This document shows positions 21,158 to 29,186 of a stretch of 64,000 nt of DNA, in pieces. Location of the stretch: assembly GCA_018266375.1 (NCBI GenBank), contig JAFEAO010000005.1, positions 331,185 through 395,184 on the forward strand, given 5' to 3'. Source of the DNA: Bdellovibrionales bacterium. Lineage in GTDB: Bacteria > Bdellovibrionota > UBA1018 > CAIMNF01. The notes beneath the pieces were generated by a model. It was not told the DNA's origin, ran no database searches, and saw only the letters and a program-made list of their open reading frames with translations. The first letter of the stretch is position 1. Every line of letters begins with the position of its first letter. Both the position numbers and the translations under genes were made by a program.

Positions 21158-22315
21158 ATGGACTACTCTAAATCTTGGCCGAATCTCGACGAATCTCAAA
21201 CAATGTTGATGGATTCAATCCATCAATTTGCTCAAAAAGTGGTTGCTCCAAAAGCCCCCCATCACGATCAGAGTGGTGAGTTCCCAACCGACAACATAAA
21301 ACAAATGGCTGAGATGGGCCTGATGGGTATGATGGTCGAAGAAAAATGGAGCGGAGCTGGACTCTCCACAGTCGACTACGCGATGGCGATGGAAGCAATC
21401 TCTGCCGCTTGCGCATCTACCGGTGTGATTATGTCCGTGAACAACTCTCTCACCTGCTATCCAATCCAAGCATTTGGGAACGATCATCAAAAAGAAAAGT
21501 TTTTGAAACCACTTGCGAGCGGACAAAAGCTCGGTTGCTTTGCTCTCTCTGAGCCGGGTCACGGATCTGACCCTGCGGGCTTGAAGTGCAAAGCAGAGAA
21601 AGTTACCGGCGGCTATAAAATTAACGGCTCTAAAAATTGGATCACCAACGGTCGCGAAGCCGATTATTGTATTTTATTTGTGACGATTAACCCTGAACTT
21701 AAGCACAAAGGTATTTGCGCGTTTGTTGTCGATACCAAATCCAAGGGCTTCAGCGTTAACAAACTCGAAGACAAGCTTGGGATCACAGCATCTTCAACCG
21801 CATCACTCTTTTTTGACGATTGCTTTGTTCCGGACGAGTGCATGCTTGGCAAAGAAGGCGATGGCTTTAAAGTCGCAATGAGCACGCTCGACGGTGGTCG
21901 TATCGGGATCGCATCCCAAGCACTCGGTATTGCGATGTGCGCGACCGAGGCGAGTAAGAAATTTGCGATGGAACGCGAGCAATTCGGCGCTCCAATCGCC
22001 AAATTGCAAGCGATTCAGTTCTATATCGCTGAAATGACGACTCGTTTGCAGGGTGCACGACTTCTGACTTGGTTCGCGGCTTCCCGCAAGGATCAAGGCC
22101 TCCCATTTGCTCGTGAAGCTGCGATGGCAAAACTCGCAGCTGCCGAAGCCGCAATGTGGATCACCACCAAGGCGATCCAAGTTCACGGCGGTTACGGTTA
22201 CACCAAAGAGTACATAGTAGAGCGCAATTTCCGCGACGCAAAAATCACGGAGATCTACGAAGGCACGAGTGAGATTCAAAAGCTCGTGATCGCTGCGAAC
22301 GAGCTGAAAAGGTAG
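21158..22315 (+). CDS. Acyl-CoA dehydrogenase (short-chain/butyryl-CoA type)
   Basis: 385 residues. FAD enzyme that oxidises acyl-CoA to trans-2-enoyl-CoA and passes electrons to ETF. Typical motifs: CFALSEPGHGSDPAGLK (first signature), GSKNWITNG, REQFGAPIAKLQAIQF, QVHGGYGYTKEYIVERNFRDAKI and EIYEGTSEIQ. The catalytic base E368 is in the position used by short-chain enzymes. No ribosome site before the ATG; a promoter sits immediately upstream. With the neighbouring dehydrogenase and mutase it gives the steps butyryl-CoA to crotonyl-CoA and 3-hydroxybutyryl-CoA to acetoacetyl-CoA. Confidence 0.95.
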   Translation: MDYSKSWPNLDESQTMLMDSIHQFAQKVVAPKAPHHDQSGEFPTDNIKQMAEMGLMGMMVEEKWSGAGLSTVDYAMAMEAISAACASTGVIMSVNNSLTCYPIQAFGNDHQKEKFLKPLASGQKLGCFALSEPGHGSDPAGLKCKAEKVTGGYKINGSKNWITNGREADYCILFVTINPELKHKGICAFVVDTKSKGFSVNKLEDKLGITASSTASLFFDDCFVPDECMLGKEGDGFKVAMSTLDGGRIGIASQALGIAMCATEASKKFAMEREQFGAPIAKLQAIQFYIAEMTTRLQGARLLTWFAASRKDQGLPFAREAAMAKLAAAEAAMWITTKAIQVHGGYGYTKEYIVERNFRDAKITEIYEGTSEIQKLVIAANELKR

Positions 22316-22350
22316 TTGAGAGAGGAGTGCTCTAAAGAACACCGGCACGA

Positions 22351-22773
22351 TTAATAAAAAATCTTTTTGGTATTGCAGACCATGATCGCGTCTTGCGATG
22401 GGTCGCTGCCGACAAACACGCGCGCATATCCGTCCGTACCCTTCGCGAAGAGCGAAGCGGTGAAAAGCATGTTCGGGTACGAACTCAAAAACTGAGCTTG
22501 CGAGAAAGTATTGAAATCGACGACCACGTTTCCGCTTGGGTAGACACGAGAAACAGTGCCGCGATAGATGCGGACGCTCGGAGATTCTGGTCCGTTGTAA
22601 GGTTGGAGCGCGACGTTGTTGCCACTGATAGTGATCGCAAAGTCGGTAAATCTCGCGCCCTCGGAACGCTGGCAGTAGTAGCGTGAAAGATTATCCGCAT
22701 GCGCGTTCATCGCGAACAAAACGACTAAACCCCCGAAAATACGATAGATACTGCTCCTATAACCCGCGCTCAT
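22351..22773 (-). CDS. Small exported protein of unknown function
   Basis: 140 residues. N-terminal signal peptide with a long n-region (MSAGYRSSIYRIFGGLVVLFAMNAHA). The mature part is mostly beta-type sequence with two cysteines, one near each end (RYYCQRSE, IMVCNTKK), which could form a disulphide. No family recognised. It is encoded opposite to the acyl-CoA genes, just after the acyl-CoA dehydrogenase stop, and is probably unrelated to them. Confidence 0.65.
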   Translation of the reverse strand: MSAGYRSSIYRIFGGLVVLFAMNAHADNLSRYYCQRSEGARFTDFAITISGNNVALQPYNGPESPSVRIYRGTVSRVYPSGNVVVDFNTFSQAQFLSSYPNMLFTASLFAKGTDGYARVFVGSDPSQDAIMVCNTKKIFY

Positions 22774-22848
22774 GGCGTGCCATTAGTACAAAAACTAACG
22801 CGTTTTTTCAAAGGAAAACTCAACCACTCAACCTAATTGCTTAAAGCA

Positions 22849-22876
22849 TTGTAACTCCTAGGAAAACGAGTAAAAT
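22849..22876 (+). promoter_or_regulatory. Promoter of the acyl-CoA mutase large-subunit gene, leaderless type
   Basis: TTGTAA (22849-22854), 16 bases, TAAAAT (22871-22876), and the ATG only six bases later at 22883. No ribosome site fits between them. Confidence 0.5.
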
Positions 22877-22882
22877 GGGCCC

Positions 22883-24556
22883 ATGTCTGAAAGCAAGAAT
22901 TCTAAGCTTCGTGCCGAGTGGGAAAAGCGCCGTGAGGCAGTCGAAAAAAAGGTACCTCCGCGTAACGTTCGGTTCACCACTTTGAGTGATATGGAAGTCC
23001 CGCTCCTTGGAACGCCTGATGATCTCGAAAAGATCGGCTTTGATTACGAACGCGACCTCGGATTCCCCGGCGAGTACCCTTACACTCGTGGTGTTCAGCA
23101 CAACATGTATCGCGGCAAACTCTGGACGATGCGCCAGTTCGCTGGATTCTCGTCGCCTGAAGAAACCAATAAACGATTCAAACTTCTGCTTGAGCAAGGT
23201 CAGACCGGACTTTCGACCGCATTCGATATGCCAACACTCATGGGTTACGACTGCGATTCTCCGAAAGGAAAAGGCGAAGTCGGCAAATGTGGTGTCTCCG
23301 TATCATCACTTCAAGACATGGAAGACCTCTTTAAAGGGATTCCACTCGGTGAAGTTACGACTTCGATGACCATCAATGGCCCGGCGATCGTGATCCTTGC
23401 GATGTATTACGCCATGGCTGAGAAGCAAGGAATTCCGAAGGAGAAGGTCCGCGGAACGCTTCAAAACGATATTTTAAAAGAGTACATCGCACAAAAAGAA
23501 TGGCTCTTCCCGATCGCACCGGCTGTAAAACTCGTGATCGATACGATCGAATACGGCACACAACATTATCCGAACTGGAACACGGTTTCGATTTCGGGTT
23601 ACCACATCCGCGAAGCCGGAGCGACAGCGGTTCAGGAACTCGCGTTCACGCTCGCGGATGGCATGGCGTATGTCGAGGAGTCGATCAAACGCGGAATGCC
23701 AGTGGATGAGTTTGCGCCACGTCTCTCGTTCTTCTTTGACGTGCATAACGACTTCTTTGAAGAGATCGCAAAATTCCGCGCCGCTCGCCGAATTTGGGCT
23801 CGCATGATGAAAGATCGTTACAAAGCAAAGAGCCAAAAATCTTGGATGCTTCGTACCCATGCCCAAACAGCAGGGGTTTCGTTGACCGCACAACAACCGG
23901 TCAACAACGTCGTTCGGGTCGCGGTTCAAGCACTCGCTGGCGTATTGGGCGGAGTCAACTCTCTCCACACAAACTCGATGGACGAGACTTTGGCGCTTCC
24001 TACGGACGAATCGGTATTGGTTGCGCTTCGCACGCAGCAAATTTTGGCCGAAGAAAGCGGTATTGCAAACTACGCGGACCCGCTCGGCGGATCTTATTTG
24101 GTTGAAGCGCTCACCAATAAGGTCGAAGCCGAAGCCCTTGAGTACATCAAAAAAATCGACGAGATGGGCGGAATGGTGAAGGCCGTGGAGAACGGTTACC
24201 CACAGGCCGAGATCGCAAACAGCGCGTATCACTTTCAGCGCCAGCTCGAGAAAAAAGAAAAGGTGATGGTTGGCGTGAACCGTTACCAGAGCGAAGAAAA
24301 GAAACGTGCGATGGAAACGCTTTATATCGATCGTTCGGTCGAGAAGCGCCAGTCGGATAAACTCGCAGCTCTTCGCGCGAAACGCGATAATGTCGCGGTT
24401 AACAAGTGTCTCGCGCAATTGAAAACCGATGCCGAAGCGAACAAAAACCTCATGCCGCCGATCATCGAAGCAGTGAAAGCTTATGCCACTCTTCAAGAAG
24501 TGTGCGACACACTTCGCGGTTTCTATGGCGAGTACCGTGAAGACGGCAAGTTCTAA
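22883..24556 (+). CDS. B12-dependent acyl-CoA mutase large subunit, isobutyryl-CoA mutase type
   Basis: 557 residues, only the catalytic TIM-barrel domain of the methylmalonyl-CoA mutase family; the B12-binding domain is a separate protein at 25114. Family motifs: [61 protein letters not shown]. Two residues that separate known substrate classes are F86 and Q204. From established work on Streptomyces enzymes, isobutyryl-CoA mutase has Phe80 and Gln198 there, whereas methylmalonyl-CoA mutase has Tyr89 and Arg207. The offset to the Streptomyces enzyme is six in both cases. I therefore infer interconversion of isobutyryl-CoA and n-butyryl-CoA rather than methylmalonyl-CoA. Assignment is from remembered alignments. 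Confidence 0.88.
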   Translation: MSESKNSKLRAEWEKRREAVEKKVPPRNVRFTTLSDMEVPLLGTPDDLEKIGFDYERDLGFPGEYPYTRGVQHNMYRGKLWTMRQFAGFSSPEETNKRFKLLLEQGQTGLSTAFDMPTLMGYDCDSPKGKGEVGKCGVSVSSLQDMEDLFKGIPLGEVTTSMTINGPAIVILAMYYAMAEKQGIPKEKVRGTLQNDILKEYIAQKEWLFPIAPAVKLVIDTIEYGTQHYPNWNTVSISGYHIREAGATAVQELAFTLADGMAYVEESIKRGMPVDEFAPRLSFFFDVHNDFFEEIAKFRAARRIWARMMKDRYKAKSQKSWMLRTHAQTAGVSLTAQQPVNNVVRVAVQALAGVLGGVNSLHTNSMDETLALPTDESVLVALRTQQILAEESGIANYADPLGGSYLVEALTNKVEAEALEYIKKIDEMGGMVKAVENGYPQAEIANSAYHFQRQLEKKEKVMVGVNRYQSEEKKRAMETLYIDRSVEKRQSDKLAALRAKRDNVAVNKCLAQLKTDAEANKNLMPPIIEAVKAYATLQEVCDTLRGFYGEYREDGKF

Positions 24557-24596
24557 TAGATGTAATGAGTTGAATCTCAGGGTGTTTGATTAGCTA

Positions 24597-24806
24597 AACA
24601 TAGAGCTACGCGGCAACTCTGCAGAGGTAGAATTTTCCGGTGACATTCAGGGAGCTTCTAGGGATTGGTTGAGAGAATAATTCTCAATAGTGCATAACAC
24701 ATCACACAAAGATGTGGTAAGTGCTCAGTAATTTTGCCGATAAAAAACACTACCAAGTGGCCTGAACCTTGCTCTTTCCTTGATACATCCTAAAAAAGAC
24801 CACATC
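24597..24806 (+). other. Intergenic stretch rich in inverted repeats between mutase subunit genes
   Basis: No convincing coding sequence from 24557 to 24835. It holds several short inverted repeats: CTCTGCAGAG (24617-24626), TTGAGA...TCTCAA (24669-24687) and CACATC...GATGTG (24698-24716). GATGTGGT (24711-24718) can instead pair with ACCACATC (24799-24806), so two exclusive pairings are possible. Significance untested. Confidence 0.4.
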
Positions 24807-24835
24807 ACTGACTCGCTACAGGAGCCACAGGGAAC

Positions 24836-25060
24836 GTGAACGCAACTATGTCCGCAGCCTTACTACTGATCGTAGTGCTGCCATTCGTACAGATTTTGAT
24901 TCAACGGCTTCGACGCCAAGTCGAGGAACCGAAACGGCAGAACGCATTTAAAAACAATACCTTACAACATGAGTCGGATTATAAAATCGTTAATGAATAC
25001 AATATTTTAAGTGAAAAGATCCCATTCCCCGAGGCTAAACGAGATTCGTTGAATCCTTAA
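24836..25060 (+). CDS. Possible small membrane protein
   Basis: 74 codons with a GTG start (an ATG is available five codons in). AGGAG lies about 12 bases before the GTG, slightly far. The product would have one membrane helix (AALLLIVVLPFVQILIQ), then RLRR and a hydrophilic tail. Not recognised. It sits between the two mutase subunit genes and could be a real small membrane protein or a chance reading frame. Confidence 0.4.
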   Translation: MNATMSAALLLIVVLPFVQILIQRLRRQVEEPKRQNAFKNNTLQHESDYKIVNEYNILSEKIPFPEAKRDSLNP

Positions 25061-25113
25061 AATGCCCAAACATTTCAGTCGCTTATCTACGACTCTTGGT
25101 GTAATGTGCGGTT

Positions 25114-25524
25114 ATGTCTACCAGTCTCAGAAACCAAATTCGCGTACTGATCGCAAAGCCAGGTCTTGATGGTCACGATCGTGGAGCGAAAGTAATCGCA
25201 CGCGCACTCCGCGATGCGGGTTTCGAAGTCATCTACACCGGACTTCATCAAACTCCAGAGATGGTCGTACAAGCAGCGGTTCAAGAAGACGTTCATGTTG
25301 TTGGACTCAGCGTTTTATCCGGAGCGCACAATGCGCTCGTACCCGAAATCATCGATGGAGTAAAAAAGACGGGTCTAAACGACGTACTTTTCTTGGTCGG
25401 CGGAATTATTCCGGAAGAAGACTTCGATCTTTTGAAAAAAGCGGGTGCTCAGATGGTGTTTACACCCGGGACGTCGCTCGAAGAAATTGTTCAGGCGATC
25501 GATCGTCTCGCTCCGAAGCGGTAG
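25114..25524 (+). CDS. B12-binding small subunit of acyl-CoA mutase
   Basis: 136 residues, a complete stand-alone cobalamin-binding domain. The DxHxxG motif is D19-G-H21-D-R-G24, where H21 is the lower ligand of the cobalt; SVLSG and [11 protein letters not shown] complete the binding site. It pairs with the catalytic protein at 22883 to make a two-protein mutase like IcmA/IcmB. A GTPase chaperone of the MeaB/MeaI type, often adjacent, is not found in the window. Followed 12 bases later by mnmG. Confidence 0.93.
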   Translation: MSTSLRNQIRVLIAKPGLDGHDRGAKVIARALRDAGFEVIYTGLHQTPEMVVQAAVQEDVHVVGLSVLSGAHNALVPEIIDGVKKTGLNDVLFLVGGIIPEEDFDLLKKAGAQMVFTPGTSLEEIVQAIDRLAPKR

Positions 25525-25536
25525 GATCCCAAAGTA

Positions 25537-27447
25537 ATGACGAAGTTTGATGTATTAGTGATCGGCGGAGGGCACGCGGGCTGTGAAGCAGCCCATGCAT
25601 CTGCACGTCTTGGCGCCAAAACCGCGATGATCACCCTCGACCGCACCAAAATCGGTGCAATGTCTTGCAACCCAGCGGTTGGCGGTCTTGCTAAAGGCCA
25701 ACTTGTCAAAGAAGTCGATGCGCTCGGTGGGGTCATGGGCCGAATTACAGATCGCGCGACAATTCAGTTTCGCCGCCTGAATGCAAGCAAAGGCCCGGCG
25801 GTCAGATCTTCTCGCGCTCAGTGCGATAAAAATCGTTACGCCCAATACATGCAGGAGTATTTAGGCACCGTCGAAAATTTATCGATTTTACAAGGCGAAG
25901 TAACAGGTTTAATCGTGGATGCCGGAAAAGTCATCGGAGTGAAAGTTCGCGCACCTGGTGCGGCGGATGCAGAAGATATTCTCGCGGCAGCGGTAGTCAT
26001 TACTTCCGGAACTTTTTTGCGCGCAATTATGCATCGAGGCCGCGATCAAGAAGAGGGCGGACGTCTCGGTGATGCTTCCGCCAAAACTTTGAGCGTTGAT
26101 CTCGCAAAGCTTGGACTGAATCTTCGTCGATTGAAGACGGGTACCCCGCCGCGCTTACATAAAGACTCGATCGATTGGTCGGTCACGACTCCGCAGCCGG
26201 GCGATGACTTGCTCATTCCGTTTTCTTTTTATGAAAGACCGGACCCCTATCCATATCTCCCACAGGTGAACTGTTATTTGACGTACACCAACGAGAAGAC
26301 CCACGAGATTATCGAAAAAAATCTCCTTCAGTCGGCGATGTACAGCGGGGCGATCACTGGGATTGGACCAAGATACTGCCCGTCGATCGAAGATAAGATT
26401 TCGCGTTTCCGGGATAAGGACCGCCACCAACTTTTCTTGGAACCCGAAGGACTCGATGTCGACGAAATCTACGTGAACGGGATTTCGACCTCCCTCCCGA
26501 AAGAGATTCAAGAGGAGTTTGTTCATTCAATCGCCGGTCTCGAAAAAGCAAAGTTCATCCGTTATGCCTATGCGGTTGAGTATGATTCGGTCGATGCTCG
26601 CCAGTTGAAGCGAACACTCGAGTGCAAAGATATCCCGGGATTATTTTTCGCGGGCCAAGTAAACGGGACTTCTGGCTACGAAGAAGCGGCGGGTCAAGGA
26701 ATCATGGCCGGTATTAATGCGGCGCAGAAGATCTTGGGTCGGGACGAGTTTGTTCTAAGTCGGATCGATGGCTACATTGGCGTAATGATTGATGATTTAG
26801 TTTTGAAAGGGTCGGATGAACCCTACCGGATGTTCACTTCTCGTGCCGAGTATCGCCTACTTTTGCGCGAAGACAACGCCGATCTACGTCTCTCACCTCA
26901 TGCGATCAAGTTAGGTTTGCTGAACGCAAACGCACGCGAAAAATTTACGACTAAGCTCGAGTCGATCGAGAAATTAAAATCTGAAGTCGCGACTTCTTAC
27001 TTTTATCCGAATCAAAAAACCAATGACCGACTCGCTGAACTCGGGCTCACACAACTCAAAGACCGCGCGTCGGCCGAGATGTTGTTGCGTCGACCAGAAG
27101 TTGATTTCGAAATGTTGAAGAAGCTCGACTACACCCCGACTGTTTCTGATGCGGAAGTTTTCGAGCAAATCGAAATTCAGGTCAAGTATGCGGGCTACAT
27201 CGAAAAAGATCTTGAGCTTCTCGAAGGAGTTCGTAAGTCCGAAGACATTCGCATACCGATAAGCTTCGATTACGCGTCCGTTGCAGGCATTTCGAACGAA
27301 ATTCGAGGCAAACTCACAGCAGTTCGCCCAGAAAACATCGGACAAGCCTCACGGATTCAAGGCGTGACCCCGGCAGCGGTCGCGAATCTCGTGATTTACC
27401 TCAAAAACAAACATAATAAGGCGTCTGAGCGCACTCTAAGCCCATGA
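25537..27447 (+). CDS. mnmG: tRNA uridine-5-carboxymethylaminomethyl(34) synthesis enzyme MnmG
   Basis: 636 residues, normal length. FAD enzyme and partner of MnmE. The FAD site is VIGGGHAGCEAAHASARLG at the N-terminus; MSCNPAVGGLAKGQLVKEVDALGG and GTFLRAIMHRG are family hallmarks, and the C-terminal helical domain has KYAGYIEKD and ASRIQGVTPAA. Its stop overlaps the rsmG start (ATGA). Confidence 0.97.
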   Translation: MTKFDVLVIGGGHAGCEAAHASARLGAKTAMITLDRTKIGAMSCNPAVGGLAKGQLVKEVDALGGVMGRITDRATIQFRRLNASKGPAVRSSRAQCDKNRYAQYMQEYLGTVENLSILQGEVTGLIVDAGKVIGVKVRAPGAADAEDILAAAVVITSGTFLRAIMHRGRDQEEGGRLGDASAKTLSVDLAKLGLNLRRLKTGTPPRLHKDSIDWSVTTPQPGDDLLIPFSFYERPDPYPYLPQVNCYLTYTNEKTHEIIEKNLLQSAMYSGAITGIGPRYCPSIEDKISRFRDKDRHQLFLEPEGLDVDEIYVNGISTSLPKEIQEEFVHSIAGLEKAKFIRYAYAVEYDSVDARQLKRTLECKDIPGLFFAGQVNGTSGYEEAAGQGIMAGINAAQKILGRDEFVLSRIDGYIGVMIDDLVLKGSDEPYRMFTSRAEYRLLLREDNADLRLSPHAIKLGLLNANAREKFTTKLESIEKLKSEVATSYFYPNQKTNDRLAELGLTQLKDRASAEMLLRRPEVDFEMLKKLDYTPTVSDAEVFEQIEIQVKYAGYIEKDLELLEGVRKSEDIRIPISFDYASVAGISNEIRGKLTAVRPENIGQASRIQGVTPAAVANLVIYLKNKHNKASERTLSP

Positions 27448-28085
27448 GTTTTAAATCTGAGCTGCAATCTGCGCTCACACAGCAATTTTCAGAGCTAAAT
27501 TCAGCACAAATCGAAGGAATCTTAACCTTCGCAGAAAGTCTATATAAGGAAAACCAGAAGCAGAATCTCACCCGTATTGAAGGAGTTCAGGATTTCATCG
27601 ATGGACATTTGGTCGATGTTTTAGAGCTCTTCAAACTGCCTGGCGGAATCGGAAATCGCATCGTTGATATCGGTTCTGGATCGGGTGTTCCCGGACTTTT
27701 AGCTGCGGCAATAGATACTCAAAACAACCGGGAATGGCATTTAATTGAATCTGAGACTCATAAAGCTGACTATCTATCCAATTCAGCACAAAAAATGGGT
27801 CTAAAAAATGTGTTCGTATATGCAGCTCGCGTGGAAGATGTAATCCAAGATATTTTGCCAGAAACGGTGATGGCGAGAGCAGTGGGGAAGATAGAAAAAA
27901 TCTCGGCGTGGATCTGGAAATGTTCCACGTGGAACAATCTCGTTTTATTTAAGAGTCGTGGGTGGGAATCGGAGTGGAAAGAAGCACAGCTCACCAAATT
28001 TGGCAAAAAATTGACGGTTATTCAAACACTTGAATATTCGGTAGAAGACAAATATAGAATCATAGTCAAATTAACGAGAGCGTAA
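27444..28085 (+). CDS. rsmG: 16S rRNA (guanine527-N7)-methyltransferase RsmG
   Basis: 213 residues. Methylates G527 of 16S rRNA with S-adenosylmethionine. N-terminal LNLTRIE-like segment appears as KQNLTRIEGVQDFIDGHLVDVL; the SAM-binding motif is RIVDIGSGSGVPGLLAA. A perfect 16-base parS palindrome is inside the coding sequence, encoding C-S-T-W-N-N around residues 160-165. Overlaps mnmG by four bases and is followed by a terminator-like hairpin. Confidence 0.92.
   Translation: MSFKSELQSALTQQFSELNSAQIEGILTFAESLYKENQKQNLTRIEGVQDFIDGHLVDVLELFKLPGGIGNRIVDIGSGSGVPGLLAAAIDTQNNREWHLIESETHKADYLSNSAQKMGLKNVFVYAARVEDVIQDILPETVMARAVGKIEKISAWIWKCSTWNNLVLFKSRGWESEWKEAQLTKFGKKLTVIQTLEYSVEDKYRIIVKLTRA
27921..27936. 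promoter_or_regulatory. parS: parS centromere site (ParB binding)
   Basis: TGTTCCACGTGGAACA, a perfect 16-base palindrome matching the bacterial parS consensus (TGTTNCACGTGNAACA). It lies in the rsmG coding sequence about 390 bases before parA and 14 kb from oriC. ParB slides from such sites as a CTP-dependent clamp. It is the only perfect copy I noticed. Confidence 0.92.
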
Positions 28086-28121
28086 ATTTGGATAATCTTT
28101 TTTGTTGATATCCAAATTTTT
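28084..28121 (+). terminator. Terminator-like hairpin after rsmG
   Basis: AAATTTGGATA (28084-28094) pairs perfectly with TATCCAAATTT (28109-28119), then TTC. If the stem starts at TTTGG, a T-run follows. It overlaps the last base pairs of the rsmG stop region. Confidence 0.6.
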
Positions 28122-28247
28122 CTAGGTAAGATTTTCCTATAGCAGTAAGCAGTATCAAAAAATTTGAAGTAACCAAACGATTGTTCTCGCCGCAACCACA
28201 CAACATCATTGAGAAAACTCAGTGAGCGTCAGGACAATTTGGCTTAA

Positions 28248-28284
28248 GGGGGTCTTACGTTATTGCGTAACCCCCCTTTTTTTA
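28248..28284 (+). terminator. Strong rho-independent terminator 41 bases before parA
   Basis: GGGGG pairs with CCCCC and TTACG with CGTAA (two-base bulge), loop TTATTG, followed by seven T. It ends any transcript coming from rsmG or from the 120-base region in between, and would be an attenuator if the parA promoter lies upstream. Confidence 0.85.
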
Positions 28285-28325
28285 TTATCTAAGCAGACGC
28301 ACGAAGCGATCGATAGGGGGATCAC

Positions 28326-29180
28326 ATGGGCAAAGTCATTGCAGTAGTGAATCAAAAAGGTGGGGTCGGAAAAACAACAACGACAGTAAATCTCGCCGCT
28401 TCTCTTTCTCTCGCTGATCAAAAAGTTTTACTCCTCGATTTCGATCCACAAGGTAACGCATCTTCTGCAGTTGGAATTCACGCATCTCTCGATGACGAAA
28501 CACCAACTATATATAATGCTCTCACTGGCGAAGTCGCGCTTTCGAAAACAATTCGTAGCACAGGAATTGATCATTTTGATCTTGTTCCGGCAAATCCACA
28601 CTTAGCGGGCGCAGAGATTGAACTCGTCGGCGCATTTGCACGCGAACAAAAGTTGAAAACTGCGATCGCAGAAATCAAAGATAAATACGATTACATTTTT
28701 ATCGATTGTCCTCCGACGCTCGGCCTTCTCACTGTAAATGCTCTGACTGCAGCCGATTCGGTGCTTGTCCCACTTCAAGCCGAATATTTCGCGCTCGAAG
28801 GTCTAGGACAACTCATGACTACTATTGGATTGATTCGTCAGAGTGTAAATCCAACTTTGCAAATTGAAGGCATCGCTTTGACGATGTTCAACTCGCAACT
28901 CAAACTCAGTCACGAAATTGAAAAAGAAGTGCGCACTCATTTCGGCGAGCAAGTTTTCAAAACCGTTATTCCTCGTAATATCAAACTCAGCGAGTGCACT
29001 TCATTTGGTAAACCAATCGTTCTCTATGATGTAAACTCAAAGGGCTGTGTGGCGTATCTTGACCTCGCCCGTGAAGTCCTCACTAAAAACCAGCAAATTT
29101 TGGCTGGAATTCAAACAAATATTCAAACCGAACCAACAAGTGATGCCGTTGAATCTCTTCCGCCCGAATTAGGAGCATAA
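28326..29180 (+). CDS. parA: Chromosome partitioning ATPase ParA
   Basis: 284 residues. Deviant Walker A is KGGVGKTTT at residues 11-19; LLDFDPQGNASS and IFIDCPPTLGLLTVNAL are the other ParA-family ATP motifs. Forms nucleoid-bound gradients that move ParB-parS complexes after replication. GGGGGAT lies just before the ATG. It is followed six bases later by parB. Confidence 0.96.
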   Translation: MGKVIAVVNQKGGVGKTTTTVNLAASLSLADQKVLLLDFDPQGNASSAVGIHASLDDETPTIYNALTGEVALSKTIRSTGIDHFDLVPANPHLAGAEIELVGAFAREQKLKTAIAEIKDKYDYIFIDCPPTLGLLTVNALTAADSVLVPLQAEYFALEGLGQLMTTIGLIRQSVNPTLQIEGIALTMFNSQLKLSHEIEKEVRTHFGEQVFKTVIPRNIKLSECTSFGKPIVLYDVNSKGCVAYLDLAREVLTKNQQILAGIQTNIQTEPTSDAVESLPPELGA

Positions 29181-29186
29181 AGTTTT

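Noticed and set aside
24735..24750. 16-base match TGCCGATAAAAAACAC also found near 315-330
   Set aside because: A chance repeat of this length is expected in a window this large; the second copy has only a four-base hairpin next to it.
24805..24870. Possible cobalamin riboswitch before the B12-binding subunit
   Set aside because: GGGAACGTGAA and GCCAC are only loosely like B12-box elements and the order does not match; mutase genes are not usual targets.
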